DNA of 64,000 nt, taken from assembly GCF_002849225.1 (NCBI RefSeq), contig NZ_PKMC01000003.1, forward strand, positions 310,001-374,000, written 5' to 3'. Both the position numbers and the translations under genes were made by a program. Below the pieces are notes generated by a model. It was not told where the DNA came from and ran no database searches. It saw only the letters and a list, made by a program, of their open reading frames with translations. Positions 1 through 9,035 of this stretch are shown here, one piece after another (within the stretch, counting starts at the first letter, position 1; every line of letters starts with the position of its first letter). This DNA comes from Actinomyces sp. UMB0138 (GTDB taxonomy: Bacteria; Bacillota; Negativicutes; Veillonellales; Veillonellaceae).

Positions 1-38
1 TCCGTGGGTTCAGGGTTCGATTCCCTGTGGGCCCACCA
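1..38 (+). tRNA. tRNA 3' end (partial, identity unknown)
   Basis: Only the 3' part of a tRNA lies in the window. The T arm is visible: stem CAGGG (11-15), loop TTCGATT, stem CCCTG (23-27). It is followed by a 3' acceptor strand TGGGCCC (28-34), discriminator A35 and CCA (36-38). The anticodon lies outside the window, so the amino acid cannot be assigned. A hairpin terminator follows directly. Confidence 0.8.
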
Positions 39-41
39 TCA

Positions 42-67
42 CCCCGGCAGCAGCCGGGGTTTTTATT
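42..67 (+). terminator. Rho-independent terminator of the partial tRNA
   Basis: A 7-bp stem CCCCGGC (42-48) / GCCGGGG (53-59) with a 4-base loop is followed by TTTTATTTT. It starts four bases after the tRNA CCA end. Confidence 0.8.
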
Positions 68-464
68 TTCGCTTTGGCCTTGCCACGAAAAACACACTCG
101 CAGCCCTAGAACTACGGTCCCAACAGGGAAAATATACAAAAGCGCAGGGAGTTACCTTTCCGGTAATCTACGCCACAGTCACGGGCGAATGTATTGACAA
201 TATTCTTGTGCCGAAATAAAAAGTTTCGTAGGCCACAGTCACGTAAAACAGTAGCCGCCGCCATTGCTGTACTCATTTTCCAGGCATTGCACCTTTGTCA
301 CACCCGCCCAACGAAGATGAAAAAACGTTCATTTTCATTGCGGGCCAAAATACCCAAAACATACTATTTTTGTGTTGCACTGCTGCGACAAACCTAGTCG
401 CAGCGGGCTCTTTCCACCACCGGTGGGAACCATATTCGCTAGGTTCAATGACGAAGGTTTTTCA
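68..464. other. Non-coding stretch before the phosphodiesterase gene
   Basis: I see no convincing gene here. A promoter-like pair is present on the + strand: TTGACA at 194-199 and TAAAAA at 217-222, 17 bases apart. It would give a long leader to the gene at 465. The 12-mer GCCACAGTCACG occurs twice, at 172-183 and 232-243, exactly 60 bases apart; its role is unknown. Confidence 0.4.
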
Positions 465-1199
465 ATGATTGAAAAGACAATATTTGCTCATAGAGGCGCA
501 AACCGACTAGCCCCAGAAAACACCATGGCAGCCTTCCGCGCGGCTTTCGAGCACGGCGCGAAATGGATTGAAACCGACGTTGACATCGACAAAGATGGCA
601 CTCCTATTATCTGCCACGACACCACCTTGGATCGCACCACCGACCACACCGGGCGTTTCTACGATCTGACTGACGAAGAAGTAGCAAAGGTCGATGCCGG
701 CAGCTGGTTCAGCAAGGACTTCAAGGGCGAACACCTGCCCACCCTGCACGAGCTGGTGGATTTCCTAAACGAGACCGGCATGAACGCCAACATCGAATTG
801 AAAGCTAACGAAGAGGGCAAGGAGCGCAGCGAGCTCCTAGTGAAGAAGGTTGCCGAAGAACTAGCCCGCGTTGAAAAATCGCAGATCATTGTCTCCTCCT
901 TCTCGTTCCTACTGCTTTACAAGATCAAGCAGATCGCTCCCGAAACCGTAATTGGTGCGCTGTGGGAAACCTGCGCCCTGTACGACGACTGGCGTTCCGT
1001 CCTCGAAATGTTGGGGGCAGAATACGTTCACCCCGAGGACGCGGGTCTAACCAAGGAACGCATCCAGGAGTTCCGCGACTTCGGCGTCGGCGTGAACGTG
1101 TGGACCGTAAACGATCCAGCCCGCATCAACCAGCTATTCCACTGGGGAGCCACCGGCGTATTTACCGACATTTCCCACCAACTGACAGACCGCTACTAA
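465..1199 (+). CDS. Glycerophosphodiester phosphodiesterase
   Basis: This is a 244-residue cytoplasmic member of the GDPD TIM-barrel family, which hydrolyses glycerophosphodiesters to sn-glycerol-3-phosphate and an alcohol. Visible family motifs are the N-terminal HRG (residues 9-11) followed by PENT, ETDV, and the second catalytic histidine in CHDTTLDRTT. No signal peptide is present. The reading frame stays open upstream to 372. I chose the ATG at 465 because GAAGG lies 7 bases before it and because MIEKTIFAHRG is the usual GDPD start. The MFS carrier 75 bases downstream on the same strand probably belongs to the same transcript, which suggests uptake and breakdown of a glycerophosphodiester. 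The exact substrate is not readable from the sequence. Confidence 0.9.
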   Translation: MIEKTIFAHRGANRLAPENTMAAFRAAFEHGAKWIETDVDIDKDGTPIICHDTTLDRTTDHTGRFYDLTDEEVAKVDAGSWFSKDFKGEHLPTLHELVDFLNETGMNANIELKANEEGKERSELLVKKVAEELARVEKSQIIVSSFSFLLLYKIKQIAPETVIGALWETCALYDDWRSVLEMLGAEYVHPEDAGLTKERIQEFRDFGVGVNVWTVNDPARINQLFHWGATGVFTDISHQLTDRY

Positions 1200-1274
1200 G
1201 AGGCCTAGTCTGGGCTAACTAAGCCCCTTGTATCGCACGCAAATGGAATTGCGCGCTAAGTAAAAGGACTTACG

Positions 1275-2603
1275 ATGAATTCGAAAAAAATCCCTATCTT
1301 CCTGCGCAAGGGCAGGGTCGGCTCCTTCCTGACCGTGGTTATGGCCGGGCAGCTGGTCTACTCGACCTTCGAAGCCTTCAAAGGCTCATTGATGTTGCCA
1401 CTAACCCACGCGCTAGGAATCGGTGTTGACGATTTTGGCGTTCTAATGGGCTGGCTGGGAATCGCAATGTTCCTGTACGTGCCCGGTGGCTGGGTCAACA
1501 ACCGCTTCACCATCCGCTCCATTCTGATCTGGTGGTGCTCCTGGCGTCTGGTCACCTTCCTGATGCTCTACATGATCCCCAACCTAAGCTTCAAGATCAT
1601 GGTTGCGATCGCGATCTCTTGGGGCGTTTGGGACGCGATCGGCTGGCCAGCGGTGGTCAACGGCGTCACCTTTGTTTCCAAGGACGCGGACACAAAGGGG
1701 CGCGGCCTGGCAATGGGGCTACTAGAAACCATCCGCCGCGCCGCAGAGTTCCTGATGAACATCGTCATCATCGGCATTATCGCCGTCTTCCCGGCAGCAG
1801 CCAACAAGATCATGATCGGCTTCGGCATCGGCTACTCGCTGCTGCTAGTTCCGCTAATCCTGGCGATCTTGAAGTTTGTACCGAAGAACGCCATTGCCGA
1901 ATCTGAAGACATGGGCAAGAACGCCGCTGCGGCCGTTGGCCTACTGAAAGTGCTGCTTCGCCCGCGCGTGTGGCTGGCAGGCGTTGCCGGTCTGTGCCTG
2001 TACTGGTGCTACGTCAACCTGATCTACTCGTCGGCTCCTTACCTGCAACTGGTATTCCACGCTTCCGACGCAACCGCGGGCGTGTTCGGCATTTTGAACA
2101 CGGGCCTGATCGGCGTCTTCGGCGGACTAGTTGCTGGGATCGTCGCGGACTACGTATTCAAGTCCTCGACCATGATGATGGGCGCCGCCCTCACGGTTAC
2201 CGCGGCAGCTACCGCGATCATCCGTCTCCTTCCTTCCCAGCAGAATATGGTCTGGCCTGCAGTAGTCCTACTAATGGTTGTCGCATTCGGCGTGTTCATG
2301 GGCAAGGCAGTGATCTTGGCACCTATCGCCGAACTGCAGCTTCCTGAAGAGATCAACGGCTCGGCAATGGCAGTGGGCTCGTTCCTAGTTTACGCATCCA
2401 TCTTCTGGGCGAACCCGCTGGCTGGCAAACTGGTAGAGGCCCACAAGGCTAACCCCTATGTTGGCTACCAGCAGATCTTCTGGATTACCTTGGTTGTTGC
2501 CATTGTCGGCGCAGTCTGCGCTTTCATCCTTGCTTTCATCAACAAGAAGATTGACAAGGTTGAAGATCAGAATGCCGACACCAAGGAAACGGCTCAGGCT
2601 TAG
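1275..2603 (+). CDS. MFS transporter, possibly for glycerophosphodiesters
   Basis: This 442-residue integral membrane protein has about 12 hydrophobic segments and a charged C-terminal tail. The overall pattern is that of the major facilitator superfamily: a GWLG and a GGW..NR segment in the first half, and a long central loop around residues 205-220. It looks closest to sugar-phosphate or organophosphate type carriers, but I cannot fix the substrate. The start ATG follows AAAAGGACTTACG, a clear ribosome binding site. Its position directly behind a glycerophosphodiesterase suggests that it imports a substrate of that enzyme, such as glycerophosphocholine; this is inference from context only. 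A strong hairpin follows the stop. Confidence 0.75.
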   Translation: MNSKKIPIFLRKGRVGSFLTVVMAGQLVYSTFEAFKGSLMLPLTHALGIGVDDFGVLMGWLGIAMFLYVPGGWVNNRFTIRSILIWWCSWRLVTFLMLYMIPNLSFKIMVAIAISWGVWDAIGWPAVVNGVTFVSKDADTKGRGLAMGLLETIRRAAEFLMNIVIIGIIAVFPAAANKIMIGFGIGYSLLLVPLILAILKFVPKNAIAESEDMGKNAAAAVGLLKVLLRPRVWLAGVAGLCLYWCYVNLIYSSAPYLQLVFHASDATAGVFGILNTGLIGVFGGLVAGIVADYVFKSSTMMMGAALTVTAAATAIIRLLPSQQNMVWPAVVLLMVVAFGVFMGKAVILAPIAELQLPEEINGSAMAVGSFLVYASIFWANPLAGKLVEAHKANPYVGYQQIFWITLVVAIVGAVCAFILAFINKKIDKVEDQNADTKETAQA

Positions 2604-2646
2604 GCCTAGCCGACTGGCGGGGCTAGCTGGTGGGCCCTGCTAGTAA

Positions 2647-2680
2647 GGGGCGGACAGGTTTCCTGTCCGCCCCTCTATTA
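2647..2680 (+). terminator. Strong hairpin terminator between convergent genes
   Basis: A perfect 12-bp stem GGGGCGGACAGG (2647-2658) / CCTGTCCGCCCC (2662-2673) with a TTT loop is followed by TCTATTA. It lies between the convergent MFS and lipoprotein genes, so it may act in both directions. Confidence 0.65.
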
Positions 2681-2715
2681 CATCTACCGGTGCAGACAAG
2701 CGGCCTCCCGGTCGG

Positions 2716-3171
2716 TTACTTATCAGTCCACTGCAGGAAGCGCGTGTGCGAAATTTTATTGTGCCGATCCACCGAATCAATCCGCACCTTCATTGAGCGG
2801 CGCGCCAGTTTGCCCGTGGGGATCTGCTTGAATCCGATGATGGAATCGTGAGTATTTTCCAGCCCGTGCACCATGACCCTGGGGTAGGAACAGGTGAGCG
2901 GCGGGCCCTGCACCATCTCGTCACACATGAAGTAGGCGATGCCGTTGAAGTACAGGTTGCCAGAGACCTCGTGTTCGCCCTCGTTGTAGGAATAGACCTT
3001 GGCCGAAGACTTTTCGGGGGCATCCGCGTACTGCGCCCTATCATCAACGACCTTGTTGTTATTGGTGTAGGTGGGAGCGGACGCGGGACCAGGCTTGGGA
3101 GTGCTGGCACACGCGCTGGCGCCAAGGAGCAGCGTTAGCGCTGCTGCCAGCAGACATGAAGACTTTCTCAT
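2716..3171 (-). CDS. Putative lipoprotein of unknown function
   Basis: A 151-residue exported lipoprotein. The N-terminus has two basic residues (MRKSS), a hydrophobic stretch and the lipobox ASAC, so Cys would be lipidated at about residue 21. After it comes a Pro/Ala/Ser-rich linker and then a mature domain of about 110 residues with two further cysteines. The frame is open upstream, but the ATG at 3171 is the only start that places the lipobox correctly. I do not recognise the mature domain. It is divergent from the next gene, with about 90 bases between them, and convergent with the MFS gene. Confidence 0.7.
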   Translation of the reverse strand: MRKSSCLLAAALTLLLGASACASTPKPGPASAPTYTNNNKVVDDRAQYADAPEKSSAKVYSYNEGEHEVSGNLYFNGIAYFMCDEMVQGPPLTCSYPRVMVHGLENTHDSIIGFKQIPTGKLARRSMKVRIDSVDRHNKISHTRFLQWTDK

Positions 3172-3261
3172 GTTTAAATCATGCGTTGGAAGGGCAGTAA
3201 TGGCAAATATTTTCCCCTCTAACCTACGGGCGCGTAGGATAGGGGCGTTGACGCAATCGCA

Positions 3262-4596
3262 ATGAATAGAGGGGCGCTCTTGTCGAAGTGGACATTGGAT
3301 GGTGCTAGCAGTGCAACTCGCCTGATCCAGGGCGCAATGAACGCCGCTGCCAGAGCCACAGGTTCCCCAAAGGTGACAGAAGTTGGCGACCGTGATTGGC
3401 GACAGAACTATCCCACCTCCTTCCATAACCTAACTGCGCTCGAGGGCGAAGACTCCCCCACCATGGCCAAGGCAGCGTTGGATTTCATCTACGCTAACGC
3501 CCAGTTACCGGATGGGACTAACCTTGCCGAAGCTAAGCCCATTGCAACTGAGGTGCCTGTTTCGCAGGTGGGCAAAGCCGATCAGGCTGCCACGTGCCCG
3601 GTTCCACGGCTTTCGCTGCCGATTGGGCATTCGCTGTTGAACAAGCGCGCCCAGGCTGCTTTGTCGATTGTTAGCTTGCATCCGCAGTGGTGGAATCTGG
3701 CCGGCTACGAAGTGGTGGTGTTGGCGGGGGCCGCGCAGCTTGCACCCACGGTGGCCCTGGCGCACGCGGGCGCTACGGTACACGCGATTGTGCGGGCAGA
3801 TTCGAAGCGGCGTAAGGCACTGTTGCAGGCTTGCCAGGATGCGCCTGGCAAACTGGTGATTCCTTCGGGGCGGATATGCGATGTGGTGAAGAATCCCAGG
3901 CAGTTGGCCGGTTACATTTGCGGCATTTCTAAGCCGGTGATTTTGGTGGATGCGCTATATGCGCCCTCGCGCGCCCATGTGCACGCGGCAATTGCGGCTG
4001 ACCTGGTGGAGCGCATGGTATGCCAGGCTCGCCCCGACACTACGGTGTGCTTTAGCGGCACTCCCACTGACGTTTACTATTCAAAGGGGCATCTGGTGGA
4101 TGCCATCGTGCCACTACAGGGGCCGAACTATTTAGCGGCGAAGCGGATTGGCCGGTGGCGGGCTAGTACCCTTACCGGCCAGGGCGTTAGCACGATAACG
4201 CCTATTCTGCCGTTGGCGGCCACCGAGTCGGTAATGAACTCTGACAAGCTAATCAGCACTATCGTGGGCGCCCCCGCGGTGGGTGTTTACCCGGTAGCCC
4301 CCTCCGTAGCAGCGCGCCTTGCGGCTTCGTGGCTGATTTTCGAAATGCATTCTTCTGACGAACCGGCCCCCTGGCAGGGCGTGAAGGCGCCGTGTGGGCT
4401 TTGGGGAAACCCGGATTCGCAGCTCAATTCGCTGCTGCCCAATGCGAATATGCGCCTGCACGCGGCGTGGGTGGCCGGTCGGCTAGGGGCTGGCCGCGAC
4501 GCCTGGGTTGGCCAGGTGCCCGATTCAATATTTTCCGAGGGCGGCAAACGCCTGCGCGTCCTCGCACGGAAAATGCGAGAACGGCTGGGCCGGTAG
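3262..4596 (+). CDS. Hypothetical protein with a Rossmann-like segment
   Basis: A 444-residue soluble protein that I do not recognise. The middle (about residues 145-260) alternates hydrophobic strands and helices, and includes VVVLAGAAQLAPTVALAHAGA followed by a charged turn. That resembles a nucleotide-binding Rossmann fold, although the glycine motif is not the classic GxGxxG. There is no signal peptide or membrane segment. Codon use and GC content match neighbouring housekeeping genes. A dehydrogenase-like role is possible, but nothing in the sequence shows a substrate. Confidence 0.6.
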   Translation: MNRGALLSKWTLDGASSATRLIQGAMNAAARATGSPKVTEVGDRDWRQNYPTSFHNLTALEGEDSPTMAKAALDFIYANAQLPDGTNLAEAKPIATEVPVSQVGKADQAATCPVPRLSLPIGHSLLNKRAQAALSIVSLHPQWWNLAGYEVVVLAGAAQLAPTVALAHAGATVHAIVRADSKRRKALLQACQDAPGKLVIPSGRICDVVKNPRQLAGYICGISKPVILVDALYAPSRAHVHAAIAADLVERMVCQARPDTTVCFSGTPTDVYYSKGHLVDAIVPLQGPNYLAAKRIGRWRASTLTGQGVSTITPILPLAATESVMNSDKLISTIVGAPAVGVYPVAPSVAARLAASWLIFEMHSSDEPAPWQGVKAPCGLWGNPDSQLNSLLPNANMRLHAAWVAGRLGAGRDAWVGQVPDSIFSEGGKRLRVLARKMRERLGR

Positions 4597-4737
4597 CCCG
4601 GGACTTTATCCCTACCCTCACCCCTGGCGCGTCCACACCTCTACCTTTTACTAAGGCGGCTCCTACAGATGCGAATCACCCGCGTATTTAAGTGTGTATC
4701 AACCGGTCACAATAGGTTGCAAAAAAGAAAATGGATA

Positions 4738-4768
4738 CAAAAAAATCCCGCACCTAAAGTGCGGGATT
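4738..4768 (-). terminator. Rho-independent terminator behind the GlsB-like gene
   Basis: A 10-bp stem AATCCCGCAC (4744-4753) / GTGCGGGATT (4759-4768) has an A-rich flank at 4738-4745. On the minus strand that flank reads as a T-run after the hairpin. It fits termination of the minus-strand gene that would end at 4793. Confidence 0.8.
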
Positions 4769-4792
4769 CTTCAGTTCAAATACTATTTGAAA

Positions 4793-5058
4793 CTATTTGC
4801 TCTTGCGGCCAGTGGCTGCCAAGTAAATAGAAATAGCAACTACTGCACAGATAGTGCAGACGACCCAACGCCACCAGTCAATGCCGGGGTGTCAGTCGGG
4901 TATTTGAAGATGCCTAGGATCAGGTTGCCAACGACAACGCCGACGACGCCCAGAATGATGGTCCATAGAATGCTTAGCGGCTGGCTGCCCTTCATGAACA
5001 GACGGGCCAGTGCGCCAATGATCGCGCCAAAAATAATGGTACCGATGATCTCGCCCAT
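4793..5058 (-). pseudogene. GlsB/YeaQ/YmgE-family membrane protein, frameshifted
   Basis: The minus strand encodes the start of a transglycosylase-associated (GlsB/YeaQ/YmgE) stress membrane protein: a glycine-rich helix IIFGAIIGALARL and a second helix ending in GNLILGIFKYP. The frame then runs into unrelated residues and stops at 4840. One frame over, the DNA reads GIDWWRWVV followed by a third hydrophobic helix and ends ATGRKSK-stop at 4793. The two halves join if one G is added to the GGGG run at 4886-4889 (five C on the coding strand). The repaired product would be 88 residues, normal for the family. This is either a real one-base deletion or a base-calling error. Confidence 0.75.
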
Positions 5059-5211
5059 TTTTCTTTCCTTACTATAGGGGTGCGCATTTACGCCTTGCCC
5101 CTATAGTTTCACTATTTAGCCCTGTATGCCAGCCCTGCAGGACACTGTTAGCTAAATGTTAGTTTGGAGCGAAAAATTATTAGGAATTTTTCACATACAA
5201 CGACTCGTTTG

Positions 5212-6069
5212 TCAAAGTTTGCCACTTTTACGCAATGATGCATCCGACTTCCAGTCGCCCACAACCACTTCCATGACTAAAGCCCTATGGTCGGAGCCCT
5301 TCTGCTCGATCACATACGAGTCCTCAAAACGGATCTTCCCGGCCGCTACCGCATGGTCGATAATCGATTTGGGTGCCACCGCCGGGAACGTAGGCATGCC
5401 CACGTGCATCTGTTCGCTAACCCCGGTGGCTTCTAACACCGGAGCAGTCCCCAGATTCATATCCCCCACTAGCAGCGTGGAAGATACGTGCGGGGGTGGG
5501 ACTTCGCCCTCGACAGGAGAACAGTAAGTGCCCCCCACCATTTGTTTCCATGCGTGCGCCAGTTGCGAGCGGGCCGTGACGCCATGAATTTCTAGGTGGG
5601 TGCTTCCCACGCGCAACGGCCCACCCGGCGTCAGGACGTCCGCCGCCAGCAGTGCCCGATTCTGCCCAAAGTCAACCGAGGTGGAACTGCCAAAGAGGCC
5701 TGCGCCCTTAGCGCGGCCGATGCGACGAATGGGAGCCGCCCCCAGTTTCAAGGTGCGCCACACGGCAACCGGGTACCGCGAAGCCACCACCACGCCAAAG
5801 CCGCCTAGCCTAGGCCGCCGCCCCGCCAAGGCTCGCCGCACCGGCAGCCGCAAGAACAATGCCTGCCCGCGGAAAAACGGCAGGAAGCGCCAATGCTTCA
5901 GCCCCGCTTCCTCACAGATGAGGGCGCCCTGGTCGCGAAAACCAGAGCGCCACTGCCGCACGTCGACCTCCTGCATACACAAGATGTCGGGCTTTGCCTG
6001 GGCAAGATCATGCGCCACATCGGCGTCGTGAGCAATATTGGCGCTGATGACACGCACGGTTGCAGGCAT
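5212..6069 (-). CDS. Endonuclease/exonuclease/phosphatase-family protein
   Basis: A 285-residue member of the metal-dependent EEP superfamily (DNase I/exonuclease III/sphingomyelinase fold). The ordered motifs are all present: ISANI near the N-terminus, MQEVD (metal-binding Glu), STHLEIHG, GDMN and SDHRAL (C-terminal Asp-His). No clear signal peptide is visible, so the protein is probably cytoplasmic. Substrates in this superfamily include nucleic acids, phospholipids and inositol phosphates, and the sequence does not decide between them. It ends three bases before the msrB start on the same strand and is probably co-transcribed with msrB and the MscS-like gene. A basic patch RLPVRRALAGRRPR could contact phosphate-rich substrates; that is inference. 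Confidence 0.85.
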   Translation of the reverse strand: MPATVRVISANIAHDADVAHDLAQAKPDILCMQEVDVRQWRSGFRDQGALICEEAGLKHWRFLPFFRGQALFLRLPVRRALAGRRPRLGGFGVVVASRYPVAVWRTLKLGAAPIRRIGRAKGAGLFGSSTSVDFGQNRALLAADVLTPGGPLRVGSTHLEIHGVTARSQLAHAWKQMVGGTYCSPVEGEVPPPHVSSTLLVGDMNLGTAPVLEATGVSEQMHVGMPTFPAVAPKSIIDHAVAAGKIRFEDSYVIEQKGSDHRALVMEVVVGDWKSDASLRKSGKL

Positions 6070-6072
6070 TTA

Positions 6073-6474
6073 CTAGCCTTTAGGAGCGAAGGAAAGGGCC
6101 ACCGAATTCATGCAGTAGCGCTCCCCAGTAGGGGTCTGCGGAGCATCCGGGAACACGTGCCCAAGGTGCGAATTGCACTGGGCGCAGCGCACTTCCTGGC
6201 GAACCATGCCATGGGAGGTATCCGTAGAGATGTTCACCGCCGCCTTCTGCGGGTCGTAGAAGGAAGGCCAGCCGCAGCCCGATTCAAACTTGGTATCCGA
6301 GCGGAACAGTTCCGCCCCACAGGCGCGGCAGGTGTAGACTCCTTCCCGATCCTCGCTTAGCAGCTCCCCAGTGCCCGGACGTTCCGTGCCGGCCTCGCGC
6401 AGCACGTGGTATTCCATGGGAGTCAGCCGGGTGCGCCAGTCAGCTTCGGTCAGCTTCGAAAAGTCCTCGGCCAT
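6073..6474 (-). CDS. msrB: Peptide-methionine (R)-S-oxide reductase
   Basis: A 133-residue MsrB, which reduces the R epimer of methionine sulfoxide in proteins. The two zinc-binding pairs CRAC and CAQC, the conserved GCGWPSF segment and the catalytic Cys in RYCMNSVAL are all visible. The length is normal for a stand-alone cytoplasmic MsrB. Its ATG overlaps the stop of the upstream MscS-like gene by one base (TAATG), indicating translational coupling. The EEP-family gene follows after three bases. Pairing of a redox-repair enzyme with an osmotic-stress channel fits a general stress operon. Confidence 0.95.
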   Translation of the reverse strand: MAEDFSKLTEADWRTRLTPMEYHVLREAGTERPGTGELLSEDREGVYTCRACGAELFRSDTKFESGCGWPSFYDPQKAAVNISTDTSHGMVRQEVRCAQCNSHLGHVFPDAPQTPTGERYCMNSVALSFAPKG

Positions 6475-8567
6475 TATTCGTCCTCCTGAATTTTTGGCAT
6501 TAGCTTCGTTTCTGAAGTGCCCGCATCCGTCACGTCGATTGTTTTATTCGCGGGCGGGGCAGCCTCTGCTTTAACGGTACCGGCCTCACCCTTCTGTTGC
6601 GCAGGTGAGTCCTCTTGCTGGGCAGTGCCCTCTACCTCTTCATTGTGGGGCCCAGAGAACAGCTGTTGGCCGCGCTCTTCAGCCTCGGGACTGCCCGAGA
6701 ACATGCGATCCGACATGGTGGTTTCCATTTCCGGCGCGACGGTTTGGGCATCGCGTTCTTGCTGCTCCAAGACGGTAGCGAGCACCTGAGTTTGCGCCAC
6801 ATCTGGGGTGGTTTCCGCCGAGGGCGCATTCCGCTTCTTGCCGCGACGTTTGCTCCCGGGGTGCTCGCTAGCCTGCTTCGCTACAGCTACCGCAACGGCG
6901 GCGGCATCCTTGGGTGCAAGCGGCTGGGTGGGCAGGATCGAAGTTTCCTGACCGGTGCGAGGCATGGCGATCCCGCGCGAGCGCAACGACCGCCGCTTGA
7001 TCTGGCGCCGGGCCTTCTTTTTCGCCGCCTGCAAGCGGGCTTCGTGAATCGACGAGGCAGCCTTGTCATTTCGCTGGTTCTTCTTTTGGCCTCTCTGCCC
7101 CTTCTGGTTCTTTTGGTTCTTCTGCCCGGGTTGCTTAGCGCGCCCCTCTCCCCGCGCCAGCACCTGCTTGATCGCTTCGGCCGTATCCAGTTTGTCTATT
7201 TGCATGTCCGAGGCCGTATCCGCATCCGTGCGGGAAATTTGGGCTAGCTCCTGCGCCAGGTGGGCGACGCGTTCTTCAGAAACGTCCTGGTTGATCTGCT
7301 GGACCACCTGTTGCACCCACCGGTGCCGCGGCAGCGCGTAGGGGGCATTGGACACCAGCCAGGCGTAGAGGCGTTCGCGCAGGTAGCAGCGCAAATCCCA
7401 GAGCTTTCCAGAGTTTTCAGCGCTGACCACAATGCGCACGGTCATGTACCGTTCATTCGAAGCAGACACTTGCACGGAGGCAGAGCGGCCGTCCCACAGG
7501 TCTGAAGACGAAAGTAGGCGGTCGGCCTCGGCGCGAATCTGCGAAACGGGGGCAGACCAGTCCAGAGACAGCTCCACAGCACCGAGCAGTTGTGGGGTTT
7601 GGCGAGTCAGGTTCTGGAACGGCTGCTGGGTGAACGAGGTGGAAGGCACGATCATGCGGCGGTCATCCCACAGCAGAACTACCACATAGGTAAGAGTTAT
7701 CTCCTCAATAGTTCCCTGCAATTCAGCGCCATCCAGCCCCTTAATCATGACCACATCGCCCACGCGAATCGCATCCGCAAACGCCACCTGCAACCCGGCG
7801 AACATATTCGCCAAAGTGGACTGAGCAGCAAGACCGGCAATCAACGAAGCAATGCCGGCGGAGGCAAGGACTGAAGCCATCGCCGCCCTCGCAGCAGGAT
7901 AGGTGAGTGCCATTCCGATAATGGTCAGCACGATTATTACTGCCTGTAATACGCGCCGGAGCACCTGGGCTTGTGTCTCGATGCGGCGGGCCTTGCGATC
8001 GTGCCGCTCCTTTTGCCTGGCAGTTACGTCCTCGATCACCCCGGCTGCCGCGAACGCCAACCAGCCGATGCCCGCATAGCCCAACAGAAGTACGGCGTGC
8101 TTTGCGGCGGGCACCCACGAGGCGGCTGAATCCGACGGGTCGAAGGCATAGGACAGCCCAAGGTGGGCGCCGAACACCGCACAGGTGAAATAGGCGGGAA
8201 CGATAATCCGGTTCTTTACCAGCCGCACAAAACGCTGCCTATGAGCCACCACACCAATAATCAAGTGCAAAAGGAACATCAGCGCAATCCCGATGCCCGC
8301 CCCAATGGCCGCCCACATTAAAAGATTCAAAATGTCGACCGTGCCCTGGGTGGCCTTGTCGACCGTTTTAGATATGTCCTCGGTGGACGGTAGCGAGCCC
8401 GATTCAGACGGACTAGGCGATGGCGAGGGCGAATCAGCTGCTGGCAGCAACACCCATTGCGCCTGGTGAAACACGGAGTTAGCGCCCGCAAAAGCGCGGG
8501 CGACCACAGAGCAGATCATGTATTCCAGGCTAGTCGAGTGGACACAATTAGGCCTGATGAATCCCAA
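6474..8567 (-). CDS. MscS-family mechanosensitive channel with long charged tail
   Basis: A 697-residue membrane protein with an N-terminal Ser/Pro linker. Hydrophobic segments lie at about residues 75-105, 125-145 and 160-185, and a pore-lining helix of the MscS type (ASAGIASLIAGLAAQS) lies near 240. The MscS beta domain follows (GDVVMIKGLDGAELQGTIEEI ... IVPSTSF). The last 290 residues or so are an unusual extension: first K/Q/N-rich (KNQKNQKGQRGQKKNQ), then Ala/Glu/Gln-rich and probably disordered, in the cytoplasm. The start is uncertain: the frame opens at 8567, but an ATG at 8519 is equally possible. The expected role is release of osmolytes on hypo-osmotic shock. Confidence 0.85.
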   Translation of the reverse strand: MGFIRPNCVHSTSLEYMICSVVARAFAGANSVFHQAQWVLLPAADSPSPSPSPSESGSLPSTEDISKTVDKATQGTVDILNLLMWAAIGAGIGIALMFLLHLIIGVVAHRQRFVRLVKNRIIVPAYFTCAVFGAHLGLSYAFDPSDSAASWVPAAKHAVLLLGYAGIGWLAFAAAGVIEDVTARQKERHDRKARRIETQAQVLRRVLQAVIIVLTIIGMALTYPAARAAMASVLASAGIASLIAGLAAQSTLANMFAGLQVAFADAIRVGDVVMIKGLDGAELQGTIEEITLTYVVVLLWDDRRMIVPSTSFTQQPFQNLTRQTPQLLGAVELSLDWSAPVSQIRAEADRLLSSSDLWDGRSASVQVSASNERYMTVRIVVSAENSGKLWDLRCYLRERLYAWLVSNAPYALPRHRWVQQVVQQINQDVSEERVAHLAQELAQISRTDADTASDMQIDKLDTAEAIKQVLARGEGRAKQPGQKNQKNQKGQRGQKKNQRNDKAASSIHEARLQAAKKKARRQIKRRSLRSRGIAMPRTGQETSILPTQPLAPKDAAAVAVAVAKQASEHPGSKRRGKKRNAPSAETTPDVAQTQVLATVLEQQERDAQTVAPEMETTMSDRMFSGSPEAEERGQQLFSGPHNEEVEGTAQQEDSPAQQKGEAGTVKAEAAPPANKTIDVTDAGTSETKLMPKIQEDE

Positions 8568-8723
8568 TTAAAGACGTGTAATCTTGGCCGCCGTTTAAAT
8601 TAAAACTGGACGGTGACCAGGCTCACGCCAAAACAATTTTGTGTTCGCAAAGGTTTTCCAGTAAGCTTTATCGAGTCCGAGGGAGACGGCGAAAGCCGAA
8701 ACGCTCGGGAGCCAAATAAATAG

Positions 8724-8796
<73 letters not shown>

Positions 8797-8844
8797 CGGT
8801 CGCCAAGGGCGACACAACTGAATATATTAGGCATTGCCTACCAT

Positions 8845-8918
8845 GGCCCTGTAGCGCAGTTGGTTAGCGCGCCGCCCTGTCACGGCGGAGGTCGCGGGTT
8901 CAAGTCCCGTCAGGGTCG
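8845..8918 (+). tRNA. tRNA-Asp (GTC)
   Basis: A 74-base tRNA. The acceptor GGCCCTG (8845-8851) pairs with CAGGGTC (8911-8917) and the discriminator is G8918. The anticodon loop CTGTCAC gives GTC. CCA is not encoded. It lies 48 bases after tRNA-Glu. Confidence 0.95.
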
Positions 8919-8925
8919 CTGACAG

Positions 8926-8946
8926 ACCCGGGTTTCCCGGGTTTTT
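8926..8946 (+). terminator. Terminator after tRNA-Asp
   Basis: A 7-bp stem ACCCGGG (8926-8932) / CCCGGGT (8936-8942) with a TTT loop runs into a T-run (8942-8946). It closes the tRNA-Glu/tRNA-Asp unit. Confidence 0.85.
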
Positions 8947-8956
8947 GTCTAAGAAA

Positions 8957-9029
8957 GGCTCTGTAGCTCAGTTGGTAGAGCGTTCGACTGAAAATCGAAA
9001 GGTCACCGGATCGACGCCGGTCGGAGCCA
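8957..9029 (+). tRNA. tRNA-Phe (GAA)
   Basis: A 73-base tRNA. The acceptor GGCTCTG (8957-8963) pairs with CGGAGCC (9022-9028) and the discriminator is A9029. The anticodon loop CTGAAAA gives GAA. CCA is not encoded. Confidence 0.95.
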
Positions 9030-9035
9030 CAGCCC

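Noticed and set aside
4694..5077. A 127-residue + strand frame over the GlsB-like gene
   Set aside because: The minus strand gives recognisable GlsB helices and has the terminator on its side; the + frame is a shadow.
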